Shown here one piece after another: positions 34,880 to 45,513 of a stretch of DNA of 64,000 nucleotides. Within the stretch, counting starts at the first letter, position 1. Every line of letters starts with the position of its first letter. A program made the translations under genes and the position numbers. This DNA comes from Eulemur rufifrons (taxonomy: Eukaryota > Chordata > Mammalia > Primates > Lemuridae). The notes under the pieces were generated by a model. The model saw nothing but the letters and a program-made list of their open reading frames with translations, made no database searches and was not told the DNA's origin. The DNA lies in contig NC_090989.1 in NCBI RefSeq assembly GCF_041146395.1, forward strand, positions 226,208,843 through 226,272,842, written 5' to 3'.

Positions 34880-34928
34880 AAAGCTTCCCAAATGACTCCA
34901 ATGTGTAGTCAAGGGTAAGAATCACTGC
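34880..34928 (+). mobile_element. MER5-type transposon, right end
   Basis: AAAGCTTCCCAAATGACTCC, AATGTGTAGTCAAGGGTAAG and AATCACTGCC complete the MER5 copy begun at 31668. The split identifies the L1M as the younger layer. Confidence 0.7.
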
Positions 34929-34954
34929 CTTCTAGGCAGCTGGGAATAGAAACA

Positions 34955-35072
34955 GGAACATGGATTGTAAAGTCAAGCAGCTCTTTGTTCAAATTCATGG
35001 TCCGCAGGCAAGCCATTTGAAATCTTGGGGCTTCAGTTTCCTGTTCAGAATATGGGAGATTAAAATGCTTAC
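34955..35072 (-). repeat. MIR SINE fragment, antisense
   Basis: GGATTGTAAAGTCAAGCAGC, GCAGGCAAGCCATTTGAAAT and GGGGCTTCAGTTTCCTGTTC are reverse-complement MIR. Confidence 0.65.
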
Positions 35073-35077
35073 TTAGT

Positions 35078-35102
35078 GGGGGGTGGGGGGGGTGGGGAGG
35101 GG
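35078..35102 (+). other. G-quadruplex motif
   Basis: The run pattern is G6-T-G8-T-G4-A-G4 followed by TAGG. It satisfies the G3+N1-7 fourfold rule with very short loops, so the plus strand should fold readily. Confidence 0.75.
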
Positions 35103-35104
35103 TA

Positions 35105-35865
35105 GGTTGTGAGATCAACATCTGGGAAAAACCCAGCATGAGGATGAGCATGTAGCAATTGACCAGTTGAGACAGGTTCCCTTTCCTCTACTTTGAATGC
35201 TTTCTTGGCTGTTTTCTTAAGTGTACTCTGCTTTGACCAAATATTATGAAGGATTGGCACAGTTATCACTATGAAATATCTCCCAATAGATGCCTGAACA
35301 CACAAGATGGGTTACAATCCAGAGTTTTGCTTCTCCTGGAAAATAGCTGCTTAGACTTAAGGAAGAGGCTGTTTGATAGTCTTTTTAGAAGGGAGTGATT
35401 CTAGTTAAGCCCATGGAAAACTCATACTGGTCTAATTTTTAATGACTTGGGGAGGGGATGAGAATTTACCAACTATATGGAAGCATTAGTAAGAGAATAA
35501 GAAACAAATAACACAAATGACTTTTAGAAATAAGAGTAAAGAAACTAAGTGCTTTTTAAAATAAGGTAAGTACAAAAATGAACAGAACAGACATTTTTGA
35601 AGTAATGATGAATCTTGTTATAACTATAGCTTTGCACGTTTTTGGGGGGGAAAACCGTTGTTTTGGTACACTTTTACATAAGTGAAATTATTAAGTAAAA
35701 AGTACAGTTTAAAGAGTTTTGAATAAATGCCATCTTGCTTTCTAAAAACCTATCATTCTACGGAGGAAAAAATACATATACAAGCAAGCAAGCAAGCAAC
35801 AGTGATAAAACCAAAAGTCAGAAAAGATGAAAAGAGAACTAACTTATATCTAGTTAGTTGCTTCA
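35105..35865. other. Stretch with no recognised feature
   Basis: A (CAAG)4 tract lies at 35780-35799. Nothing else is assigned. Confidence 0.4.
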
Positions 35866-35867
35866 GG

Positions 35868-36070
35868 TTCCATGCTAGGAATTATACATATTTAAATTAC
35901 TTAATCCTGTGACAAATTTAGTACCATTCTCACTTTCTGAAGTCTCAGGAAAACTAAATGACTTGCCATGAAACATACAGTTAACATGACAGAGCCAGGA
36001 TGCTTCCCAATTGTGCCTCAAATCCAGACACTCCATTCTTACTCCATTCTTAATCTGCTATCATGCTCTG
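35868..36070 (+). repeat. MIR SINE
   Basis: CCATGCTAGGAATTATACAT, ACTTAATCCTGTGACAAATT, AAACTAAATGACTTGCCATG and AACATGACAGAGCCAGGATG are in MIR order. Confidence 0.65.
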
Positions 36071-36289
36071 ACTCTTTCATTTCTGAAAAGGAGAAAGACT
36101 GTGGGAAATGTTTAATTTTACAAAAATCTCCCCAAAGTTCAGAGATATTTTAGAAACTGAATTCTAAATCCTGCTTATTTTCCTGTATATTATATCATTT
36201 TCCTGATATTCTTGGCTATCCCAAGAATTCTGGTCTACTCCTTTAGCATTCATTTATGAAAGGAAAGGAATATTTGAATTCTTGCAGAA

Positions 36290-36525
36290 CATAGACGCGT
36301 TTTCACAATGGCGTTCCCCAGACAGTAACACTGTTGCATCTCACCGCGTGTCGTTAGAGAATCCCAGGGGCCTCGGTCCCTGCTTCCAAACAGCGAGCCC
36401 AGCAGTGATGGCAGCCGCCAGCCTCAGTCGCAGCGGAAGAGACGCTGGCGAAGAGATGCTGGCCGCGCACGGGAGAGAGGGCAAGTCCCAGCCGTGCCTC
36501 TCCCCCAGCCGCAAACGTTGAGCCC
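36290..36525. promoter_or_regulatory. Small CpG-island-like segment
   Basis: By hand count there are about 19 CpG dinucleotides in about 235 bases at roughly 60% G+C. That is near the expected frequency and far above the CpG-depleted surroundings, so it passes the classical island thresholds by eye. It holds a 37-codon plus-strand frame (ATG at 36407, AGTGATGG context, alanine/serine/arginine-rich) and a minus-strand donor-like CACGCG|GTGAG (junction 36345/36344). It could be a promoter with a first exon, a recent GC-rich insertion, or methylation-protected non-coding DNA. No gene is recognised. Confidence 0.45.
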
Positions 36526-36750
36526 AACCAAATTCCTCGCAATAAAATTGATGACAAAACTCAAAGAAATGAAAGTATCAGGGGGTCAGAACCGGTCACA
36601 GAAACCACTGAAGAACCCAATTAAAAGTTGGTATTCCCCAGCTTCCCTTATGAGAGTTACGTTTGTGCACAACTCCCGGTCATCTCCCTGAGGAGAGGCG
36701 ATGCAACCCAAACCAACGGACGGGAGAACACCGCTCTAACAGAGGAGCTG

Positions 36751-37226
36751 GTAACGCCGCGGTCCCCAACCTTTTTGGCATCAGGGACCAGTTTCACGGA
36801 AGACAATTTTTCCTTGTGGGCGGGGGTGGGTGGGTGATGGTGGTTTGGGGATGATTCAAGCACATTGCGTTTATTGAGCAGCCAGACCTCTCTGCTAATG
36901 ATAATATGTATTTGCAGCCACTTCCCAGCACTAACATCACCACCTCAGCTCCACCTCGGATCATCGGGCATTAGATTCTCACAAGGAGCCACCACCTAGA
37001 CCCCTCGCATGCGCAGTTCACAGTAGGGGCGGAGCTCCTAGGAGAGTCTAATACCGCTGCTGACCTGACGGAGGCGGAACTTATGCGGTGATGTGAGTGA
37101 TGAGGAGCAGCTGCAAATACAGATGAAGCTTCACTTGCCCGCCCTCTGTTGACCTCCTGCTATGTGGCCCGGTTCCTAACAGGCCAGGAAGGGGTACCGG
37201 TCCACAGCCCAGGGGTCGGTAACTGC
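36751..37226 (+). mobile_element. MER1-like hAT-Charlie transposon
   Basis: The left end CGGTCCCCAACCTTTTTGGC with GGGACCAGTTTCACGGAAG is followed by GGGGATGATTCAAGCACATT, GGCATTAGATTCTCACAAGG, CCCTCGCATGCGCAGTTCAC and GCAAATACAGATGAAGCTTC. The right end GGTTCCTAACAGGCCAGGA then CCCAGGGGTCGG is the inverted terminus. Imperfect 8-bp flanks GTAACGCC and GTAACTGC are compatible with a hAT duplication. It is non-autonomous, and its interior keeps several CpGs. Near full length. Confidence 0.7.
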
Positions 37227-37664
37227 AGTGTTAAAGGACTCACAGCAGCTAGCGATACAAAGCAACTCAGGAGTAAAGACACTCTAAGAGAAAACACCCC
37301 TCTATAATGTAAACTAGGAGGAAATGGGGAATTGGTGCCTTATATTTTAAGACATTTTATTTACAAGAGAGTCATATGGCTTTCCCGTCACATGCATGCT
37401 GGGAACCCCAGGTGGGAGTGTTTGGAAAGTCATTTGTCTCTAGGGTCTCATCCTCCACCTTTAGCAGTCCAGAAATTCAGCCTTGTCCACCTGTTCAGAG
37501 CTACTCAAGTTCTCAGGAACTTCCCTGACGACTTGTAAGATCCTAAAACACAAGCTAAAATACCAAAGTTTTTGTTTTTAATTTATAATATTTGTTGTTT
37601 GTATTCTTATAACACTGGACAAAATTTTATATTAGTCACAATGCTCATATTAGGAGATCCTCCT
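37227..37664. other. Stretch with no recognised feature
   Basis: Nothing assignable. Confidence 0.4.
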
Positions 37665-38212
37665 ATATAGCAGTTAGCTATTGCTGCATAGCAACCATGC
37701 GAAAACTCAAAGACTTGCAAGAAGTGAGCCTTTGTTTTTTCTCGTGTATCTAATAAGATCAGCTGATCTGGGCCAGGCCCAGTTGATCTCTCCTGGGCTC
37801 GCTCAGGCTCTCCTGGTCATCCAGTGGTCGTGCTGCAGGCTGGCTGATCTAAGAAGCCCTTGTACACGTCTGGTGTTGTCTGGCAATCAGCCAGAGAAAC
37901 AGCAGTAAATGGGCCCTGCTTGTCATCATTGAACAGATTGGCCTGAGTATGTTCTCACGGTGATTGTGCAGGGGAGATAGAGAGAGAGAGAGAAGCATTC
38001 AAGTCCCCCTGAGACCTAGGCTTAGAACTGGCCCACCATCACTTCTACCACTTTCTACCGGCCAAAACAAATCAGAAGGCCAGGTTCAAGGGGTGAAGAA
38101 ATAGTCTCCACCCATTAATGGGATGAAGTGCAAAGTCACATTGCATGGGGCCTCGGTATAGGGAGGGAAATAGTTACAGCTATTTTGGCATCAATCTACC
38201 ACTTTCCTTACT
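37665..38212 (-). mobile_element. Solitary MLT1-type MaLR LTR, antisense
   Basis: The plus-strand text is the reverse complement of an MLT1 LTR: CAGTTAGCTATTGCTGCATA, CTGGGCTCGCTCAGGCTCTC, CAAGTCCCCCTGAGACCTAG, CCACCATCACTTCTACCAC, GTTCAAGGGGTGAAGAAATAG, ACCCATTAATGGGATGAAG and GGCATCAATCTACCAC. A (GA)n tract (37977-37995) has grown inside. Confidence 0.7.
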
Positions 38213-39478
38213 CAGGCTCTTGGAAATTAAATTAATAAGCAGAGGTTGCTTGATGAATACAAAATCAAATATAACTGCATGGTGCCTAAGGGTTATTTCA
38301 ACTGTCTTCAAAGGAACTTGATGAACTACCCTTGCTCCAAAACCAGAATGTACCAGAATACCAGATTCTCTCTCTCTCTCTCTGACGCGCGCACACACAC
38401 ACCCCAAATATCTATTTGAAGATAATCACTTAGGGTGGATTCCTGCTGCAGATGCCTGCCACTAAACTCTTCTATCATGCATTGCTTTTTGTGGGTTTCA
38501 CTTTTAGGGTGACATTTGTTTCCACATAGTAGACTTATCTTCTGTGATCCCTACAACAATGACTGTGTTTGGTTTTTAGGTCAATAAAAATTTAATCGCT
38601 GCTGAAATTGTTTCCAGAAGAGGAAAATATTTTCTCCTTATCACCCCTCGTAAGGGTCATGAAGACAACGGCATTCCTGTAATCTGGAAAAAGAATCCTT
38701 TTTTTTTTTTTTTTTAATCTTTCATTAGCTATTGCTATATTTCTGGCCTTGTGGTTCATAATCAAGTGGAAGAGTCCAAAGTTTTTGGGTCACAGGTTTA
38801 TTGCATTCTAGAAACATTTCCTGAACTAATCTGAAACCGAAACCTGGCTATTTTGTGGAAATTTGAGGAGCCCAAACTCTGTTAGAGTAAATTAACGTTT
38901 TGGTTTTCTGTATGGCTTTGGGATGAGTCTTTCCATAGAAATTAGTTTTCTAGGTCGCTATTTCATTACACAGTGCCCTCCTTATAAGAGCCCAAGGGAA
39001 AAATTCCTCTCTGATCTCAGAACGGGAAATGCGTGCTGCTTTCTAGTACTCAGAGTGGTTTTTGTGGCGGCTCTTATTACAGATAATGAGGAGCACGTAC
39101 GTGAGGGCATCTCCTTCTTTGCATTACCTCCTGGACAATTTAGCACCAAGTCTGAGCCGCTAGCAGATCTGCAGGTCCTTTTGGTGTGAATTTTAGATGT
39201 TAACCTCCCACTGGCTTTGCCTTCTCTTTCTTAGTTCTATATACATTCTGTTCTGCTTCTTCACTCAAATATTTTTATATTTATTCTGTTCTATTTAAGA
39301 TATTTAAGCAGTCTTAAGTGCTTTTTGGAAACTCAAGGAGAATAAATAAATAAAAATTTCTCAAGAAAGCTGTGGTTTAATTTTTTGAATACTTCTTTAA
39401 AAATTCCCCACTTTCATCTAGTTTGATAGAACTCTTACATTTTGATTTCAGATGCTAAGGCTGAGTTAGTCACACTTT
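38213..39478. other. Stretch with simple repeats, no gene recognised
   Basis: A (TC)n-to-(CA)n compound tract with CGCGCG lies at 38368-38402, and a T17 run at 38699-38715. No gene is assigned. Confidence 0.4.
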
Positions 39479-39479
39479 T

Positions 39480-40370
39480 CAATGGTTCATTATCATCTTT
39501 CTCCCTTTATCCCACTCCTATTCCTCTACTGCCCCGAGGCAACCATGTCCTTTTGTTAATAAGTGTTCATATAAAGCATGCACTTTTATATATGCGTGGG
39601 CCTTAACTATTTGCAAATATTATTGTTATAAGCCTCAATCTGTTTCTTTCTTCATCTAGCAGTGTTTTTAAGACCCATATATTTTGCTATGAGTACATTT
39701 ATAGAGTCTGTTACTTCTTTCTGATGAATTGCATGAATCCAACACATTTTGTCTCTACTCCCCAAACTGCCTCCAACTCCCCACTACCAGGAATAAGCCG
39801 TGATGACCAGATTAAGACAGACGGTGAACGCTTCTGAGAATGAAATTGTGCTGTTAATAGTTACACCAGGACAGCAGCTATACACTATGAATGTCCCAGG
39901 CAAGACAGGATGCCATTTCACTCTATCTATGTGGGACTCTCGTGAACTCTTTGACAATTTCTTTGTGATATACGTATGCAGGAATGGATTTGGCTTGCTG
40001 GATCAGAAAGTATGCATGGATCAAATTTGCTATTATCACTAGAGTCCTCTGCAGTATTTCTACATCTTCTATAATCTCATCAGCAGTGCATAAGGGTTTC
40101 CATGATGCCAAATCCCTGCCAACATTTGACATTATCCAACTTAATTTTTGCCAGTCTAACATCTGTAAAGTGATATCTCATTGTTAATTTATTTTGCATT
40201 TTTCCATCAACTAATAAGTTTGAGTATCTCTTCATATTCTTACTAGCTTTTTGTATTTTCTCTTCTCTGAAGTTTAACTCTTCATATCTTTGCCCATTTT
40301 CCATTGAAATATCCTGTCTTTTTTATTGACTTGTAGGAGAAGAAATTTTTCTACAGTGAGTACATATTTC
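39480..40370 (-). mobile_element. Antisense L1M fragment with a small insertion
   Basis: Reverse-complement L1M text: CCCCGAGGCAACCATGTCC, TTGCTGGATCAGAAAGTATG, CTCATCAGCAGTGCATAAGG, GCCAACATTTGACATTATCC, GTAAAGTGATATCTCATTG. About 155 bases at 39790-39945 do not fit the L1 consensus (see findings). Confidence 0.6.
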
Positions 40371-42574
40371 CTTGTCTTAAATAATGCATGATGAGCATGA
40401 CTATCCTTTCCGGCAGAACTAGGTTGAATGATGAGTATAAGTAAGAATGCTGTGGTTATAAGTTGCTTTGGAATCTAGAGTTAAATAGGTACCAAACAAT
40501 CAACATCTAGGAACAATCTTCACATTTAGCCATTTGCATCTTTCTTTTAAGATAAAGTGAAAGATGCCCATCTGTATGAGGTACTAGACAGTATAGCCTG
40601 GCTCTCTCTCCAGAAAATTACTCCTGAGTCAATGGCTACAGAAGCCAGATCCCAAATGATTTCCTCAGACTCTAGAAAATCTTTTTTTTTTAAATTTCAG
40701 CTATCAATATCATCTGTCTAAGCAGTATCTTCCAAAGAAGCACAAACAATAGATCATGGGTAATGTCAGCCAACTTTTTCTCTCTCTTTTATCTAACTAA
40801 TCCTGCCTATTCAGTTCTCTCTCCTTGTTCAGAGTTTGACTGGAATTTCAATAGAAGGCATTTACTTGAAAATTTACAAAGTCTTTATCCTCTAGGGAAC
40901 ACAACACTTCTAAAGACATGACACTGGAGCAAGGATGGAAATTAAGTTTTATTTCACATAACACCCATCAATTAACAATGGTTGCCTGGAGCATCATGTT
41001 GAGAAAAATTTGGAGGCTGAATATGAACTCAGTAGGTAAAAGTGCCATGATGGGTTAATAATATCTGCCACAGTTGTAGTGTGGGGTGTAGATACGCCAT
41101 GTGTTTGCCATCTCTACCTATTATAGACCCTCTATCTCTTCTCTCTTCTCTCCCCTTCCCCCGTTGCTCTTCTCATGCTCCTTGGCTTTGGACTGAACGC
41201 AGCATCCATTCCAGTGGTGGTTCCCGATTTGGCCCTATGCAGTGGCTCCCCCTCCATCCCCACGTAGAAGGAGAAAACCCTCACGGTGCCTAGCAGTTGG
41301 ATACGAGTGGGGTGTGTGTGCACAAGTGCCTGCATTTTTCTAGGGAAAGGACTGTGGCAAATCCTATGGATTGTCTACTCCCAAACAAGTCACAATTCCA
41401 TATGCCTTTGCCTTCCCTTGCCACAGAGGCTGAAAAGTTAAACTCTTTCAATTTTCCTCCTTCCCTTGATTTGACCACTGAGAAGGAAGGTGTCCCTTCT
41501 TGACTAACAAGCAAAACCTCACTAGGAGAAAACCATTTGCTCTTCATGTTTTCCCATTATTCTTGCCTGAAACATTAATGTAAGATGTATATAAGTGGCA
41601 GCCGTCTTAAAGCATGAGGCCACGAGCCTGAGGCTGAGGCTGTGCTCTGGGGTGGAAGAGCAAAAGGTCGGAAGAGCTTTAGTTCCTTGAGCCATTGTCC
41701 CAGCTCTGGACTCTCTACCTCCAGACATATTTTTATGTCATGAAATACACACACCCTCCAACACACACAAACTTGCATGCATGTACACATATAATTTTTT
41801 TTAAAATATCAACATAAATTATAAGATTTTCTTCCCGTTCCCTAATATCCCTTGCATTTGCCCCTACGGGCAAGCGTCCCATTCTGGACACTCTGCTGAA
41901 TAACAAAGGTATTATTATTATTATTATTTGATATCACAAAAACTTACATAGCACTGATGACAAAGGAGGAAAAAAATACCCAGAAAAGTATGCTATGAGA
42001 TAGGATGATAGTGTGAGGTCATTTCTGTTTTATTTATAAATGCTTGGAAGGACATACATAGGTTGTTAATGGTGGTAGCCTTTAAGCTATTGTATGTTCA
42101 TAGCTTTCTGAATCAACCATGTATTAAGTTGCAATAAAAAAGAAAATAAATGTTATTTTAAAATATCCCATTAGTTCAAGATAGGCCCTTCCTATCTTTC
42201 AAAATTTACTATTTCCTTCAAGGTGCCTTGTCATGGTGCTGAGTGTCCCCTGCCCTGAACAAACATGTTCTACCTGGAGCATGTTTGCTCAGGCCACCTG
42301 TTCACCTGTGCTGATAGCCAGGCAGGTGTGGTGGTGAGGACAGGACAGGACACTCAGTTCAGGTGGCCTCCAGCCTGCCCTGGGGGGAGGACAGGATTGG
42401 GGTGAGGAAATGACCTCCCTGCAGGACATCGCCCTTGGTGACTACACCGCCCTCCCCCGTACCAGTGGACTTTTCCCATGTCTCACTCCACTAATCACAA
42501 AATTGCCTGAATTCTCACCCTCATCACAGAGGGACAGGCAGTCAGCCTTGGAGCACCACAGTCCACTTTTGTTC
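40371..42574. other. Long stretch with no recognised repeat
   Basis: It includes an (ATT)n tract at 41911-41929 and the inverted-repeat cluster at 42239-42369. No gene or family is assigned elsewhere. Confidence 0.4.
42239..42369. other. Cluster of inverted repeats
   Basis: Three stems are visible. CCTGAACAAACATG (42254-42267) pairs with CATGTTTGCTCAGG (42280-42293), 13 of 14 bases. CTGAGTGTCC (42239-42248) pairs with GGACACTCAG (42348-42357), perfect. AGGCCACCTG (42291-42300) pairs with CAGGTGGCCT (42360-42369), perfect. The last two cross, so they are alternative folds. Confidence 0.8.
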
Positions 42575-42690
42575 AGAGATAGGGAAGAGCAAGCTCTGAA
42601 GGTTAAGGGTGTGCCCAAGATTAAAGACGGCAAATCAGCAGCAGAGTGGGGACCGGAACCCAGTCAATCACTGACAACCACCACCCTCGC
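42575..42690 (+). repeat. MIR SINE 3'-half fragment
   Basis: AGATAGGGAAGAGC, TCTGAAGGTTAAGGGTGTGC, GCAGCAGAGTGGGGACCGG and AACCCAGTCAATCACTGAC follow the MIR 3' half. Confidence 0.65.
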
Positions 42691-42724
42691 TACCTCTCCG
42701 ACTGCCACACAGAATCCTTCCCAA

Positions 42725-42829
42725 AGGCTGAGTTTTGCCCTGGGTGCTGCCATGTCGTCTCTTATCCTTACAAACCACTACAAGGTAGATGTTGTCACCT
42801 CCATTTTAAAGCTAAAGAAACTAAGGCTC
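42725..42829 (+). repeat. MIR SINE, left part (split by the full-length L1)
   Basis: GCCCTGGGTGCTGCCATGTC, ACCACTACAAGGTAGATG, CACCTCCATTTTAAAGC and TAAAGAAACTAAGGCTC are MIR text that stops at the L1 boundary. The remaining half continues at 50603 on the far side of the L1. Confidence 0.75.
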
Positions 42830-43169
42830 TGCTGGAGACCTCACAGAGGAAAACTGCAAAGCAGAGAAGGAAAAAGATAAAGGAAAAAAGATATCGGTCA
42901 GGATCAAACCCAGAGAGGCTGGGAACCCAGGGAAAGAGTACGGGGGCATCCCTCTCTCTCTACCACAAGCCTTTGGTGATCAGTGGGCTGCCAGGTTCCT
43001 TGGAGGCTTTTCTACCCCCATGAGCACAGGCACGGCAGCAAACATGGAACAGTGGGGAGAACTTGCATGATCCTAGAGCTTAGACATTCCATGCAAGGTT
43101 CCCCTCCAAGGAGAGTGACCCCAGAGGCTGGAGAGCTGGCTTTTTTCCATTCAGACTCTTAGTCTTCCC

Positions 43170-43672
43170 TGTCCCTCCCCCAAGCACTGCAACCAGGAAA
43201 GCAGTTTGAGCCAAGAATTTGATGAGCAGCTGCCTCTCCCCAGCAGGCACGTCCTACACGCTGAGGTTTCCACAGAGAGGGGGACCCATGCCTTTCCCCT
43301 TGGGAACCTGCAGTGGACCCAGGATGCCTGTTCTGGGAGCTCCCTGCCCGCCAGCATTTCACAGTGTCATACTCCAGTGAGTCAGACAAGCAGGCTGGAC
43401 CCCGTGTCCCCTGACTTTGAGTGGGTTGCTGGGGGATGCGGAGGGGAGGTCTGGGAGCTGAACTTGGGTGGAAAGGGAGTCCACGTGGACAGAACTGACA
43501 GGAAGATAATGTGGGGTTCTGAGACACGGCGAGCTGGGAGAGCGCCCATCTCCCCGTAGGAAAAGCACCCTGTTGGATTAGGGTGGGTCCTCCAGTGAGG
43601 AAAAGCCCAGCCCTGGGAGCCATAGCAACCAAGGGTGGCACATTCAGGCGCTCAGGCTGACCGAGAAACTGT
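43170..43672 (+). repeat. L1 5' UTR monomer A
   Basis: It starts with TCCCTCCCCCAAGCACTGC and contains AACCTGCAGTGGACCCAG at 43305, GGGAGCTCCCTGCC, ACGTGGACAGAACTGA, GGATTAGGGTGGGTCCTC at 43575 and CATAGCAACCAAGG at 43621. The same landmarks recur in monomer B. Confidence 0.8.
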
Positions 43673-44096
43673 GGCCCCTCCCCAATCATTGCAACCATTT
43701 AAGCAGCTTGAACGTAGAATGTGGCAAGCAAAAACCTCTCTCCAGCAGGTGTGTACTCCAAGCTGAGGTCTCCAGAGAGAGTAGGGTCCACATCTCTTCC
43801 CTTTAGAACCTGCAGTGGACCCAGTATGGCCAATTGGGAGCTCCCTGCCTGCGAGTGTTTCGTAGAGAAGCATGCTAGCAGGCCAGACATGCAGGCCAAG
43901 GGAAGGTTTGAGAGTTGGACTTGTGTGGCGAGGGAGCCCACATGGACAGAACTGATGGGTGAATACTGTGGGGGTCCAAGATGCTGCGATCTGGGAGAGC
44001 ACCCACCCCTCACTGCAGGAAAGCTACACTATGGGATTAGGGTGGGTCCTCTGGCAGGGAAGGTCCCAGCCTGGTGCTATAGCAACCAAGCGTTTA
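43673..44096 (+). repeat. L1 5' UTR monomer B
   Basis: The landmarks of monomer A recur in order: TGCAACCA at 43690 (offset 502), AACCTGCAGTGGACCCAG at 43807 (offset 502), ACATGGACAGAACTGA, GGATTAGGGTGGGTCCTC at 44034 (offset 459), TATAGCAACCAAG at 44078. The change in offset shows that B lacks about 43 bases present in the middle of A. The next unit begins CCCCTCCCCCACG at 44098. Confidence 0.8.
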
Positions 44097-45513
44097 AGCC
44101 CCTCCCCCACGAACAGCCCTCCAGTCTGGAGAGCCTGCCCTGACTTTCCTCCCAGTGGCTCCCCCTAGCAGCTGGGAAAGCAAACTCTGAGCCCTGCCAA
44201 GGCTTTGCAAAGCCTTCCAGGCTCATGCAACCAAACCATGCCCTGCCTTACTCGCTCCTCCACCTACCTCTGCTGTGGTGGAGATTAGGCAACCCCCTGG
44301 GAGCCACAAGGCCACTCTCAAAGCCTAAGGCACTAAAGTGCTCCACCTGAGGGACTAGAGCTTACCACAGGCACAAAAGAATATCTCGGCAGTTGGCTCT
44401 TTCATGCAAGCATCAACCACTGACAGGCAGAACAACTCTATAGCTCATCACAGCATCTACAGACTCAATTAAATAGGGTGTGGCTGATTCTTACTCACAA
44501 GTACTACTTCCCATCTCGGAGATTAAGCTGGGGGACCCTATACAATTCACACTGCAGGGAAGAAGTGAAGACAACAGGATAGAGGCAACACAAGGGGACA
44601 CTGTTTATTAGGAGAGAGAGAAAAGTTAGGGGCAGCTCAATCTGTGAGGGGTCTCCCTCTTCTACTGCAGACCTCTGAGCTGATCGGGGAGCTGCTCAAA
44701 GTCTGTGCAGGTACATTCCACCAGAGAGCAGGTGCACCAGAGACCTGGTGCCTGCCAATACCAGGCTTCTGCAACTGACAACATCCTGATCACACTGGTG
44801 CACACACAGCCAGGTCTGCTTAGGACCCAGCCATCCAGCAGTAACCTTAGTGTCACCCCTGCTGGGCCGGGGAGGGAACAGATGCTCCCCCATGTTGAGC
44901 CCTGTGACTGGGGGTTGAGCATACCTCTTTTCTGGCATGGAAGCCAAACAGAGGAAGAACCTCAGATGCCACAGGCACCACTTGGAAAGTCTCAGGCAAC
45001 TGGCTCAGGGGGTCCTAGGTGTGGTGGGGAGAACCATGGCTGACTAGTAGCTCCAGTCCACCTACATAGAACCTGGGTTGCTGAGAGAAACCCCTGCCTG
45101 TGTGACTAGGCATCAGCAGTCCCCATGCTGGTGGAACACCCTCAATATGGTCAGATCTGCCTCCAAAATCCCCAGAGCCAAATCTGAAGCTCTCACTGTT
45201 CCTAAGTCCAAGGCTCTGCCCCTGTAGCTCCAGGGCCCCCACTGGGCCAGCAACTTCACCCCTGAGACTTCAGAGTTGTGCCTATACCCCAATGCCCCAT
45301 AACTGAGTTCCCACCACTACTATTGGGCTGGCAGAACCTTCCTGAGGTCCAATATTTAACTCAGGATCCCCCAGCCCTGAGCAGCTGTCACTCCTGGACT
45401 TGGTTCAAGAGAGTTTCCAGCAAAGGTGAACAGGTGCCCTGCATACCTATTAACCCAGAGATGAGAGAAGAGAAGCCAGATAAGAAATAAGCCAGCAAAA
45501 TAACCTTGGCAAC

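Larger units (their letters stand above)
42830..45513 (+). promoter_or_regulatory. L1 5' UTR (internal promoter region) with tandem monomers
   Basis: GC-rich 5' UTR preceding ORF1. Two related monomers occupy 43170-43672 and 43673-44096, and a third partial one starts at 44097. Downstream, GAGAACCATGGCTGACTAG (45029-45047) resembles the conserved L1 5' UTR stretch close to ORF1. By analogy with other mammalian L1s this region would carry the sense promoter. Promoter motifs were not individually verified. Confidence 0.6.

Noticed and set aside
43159..43698. 179-codon minus-strand open frame and overlapping plus-strand frames of 117-156 codons
   Set aside because: They lie in the GC-rich L1 5' UTR monomers, where stop codons are rare by composition. 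Monomer B disrupts them.
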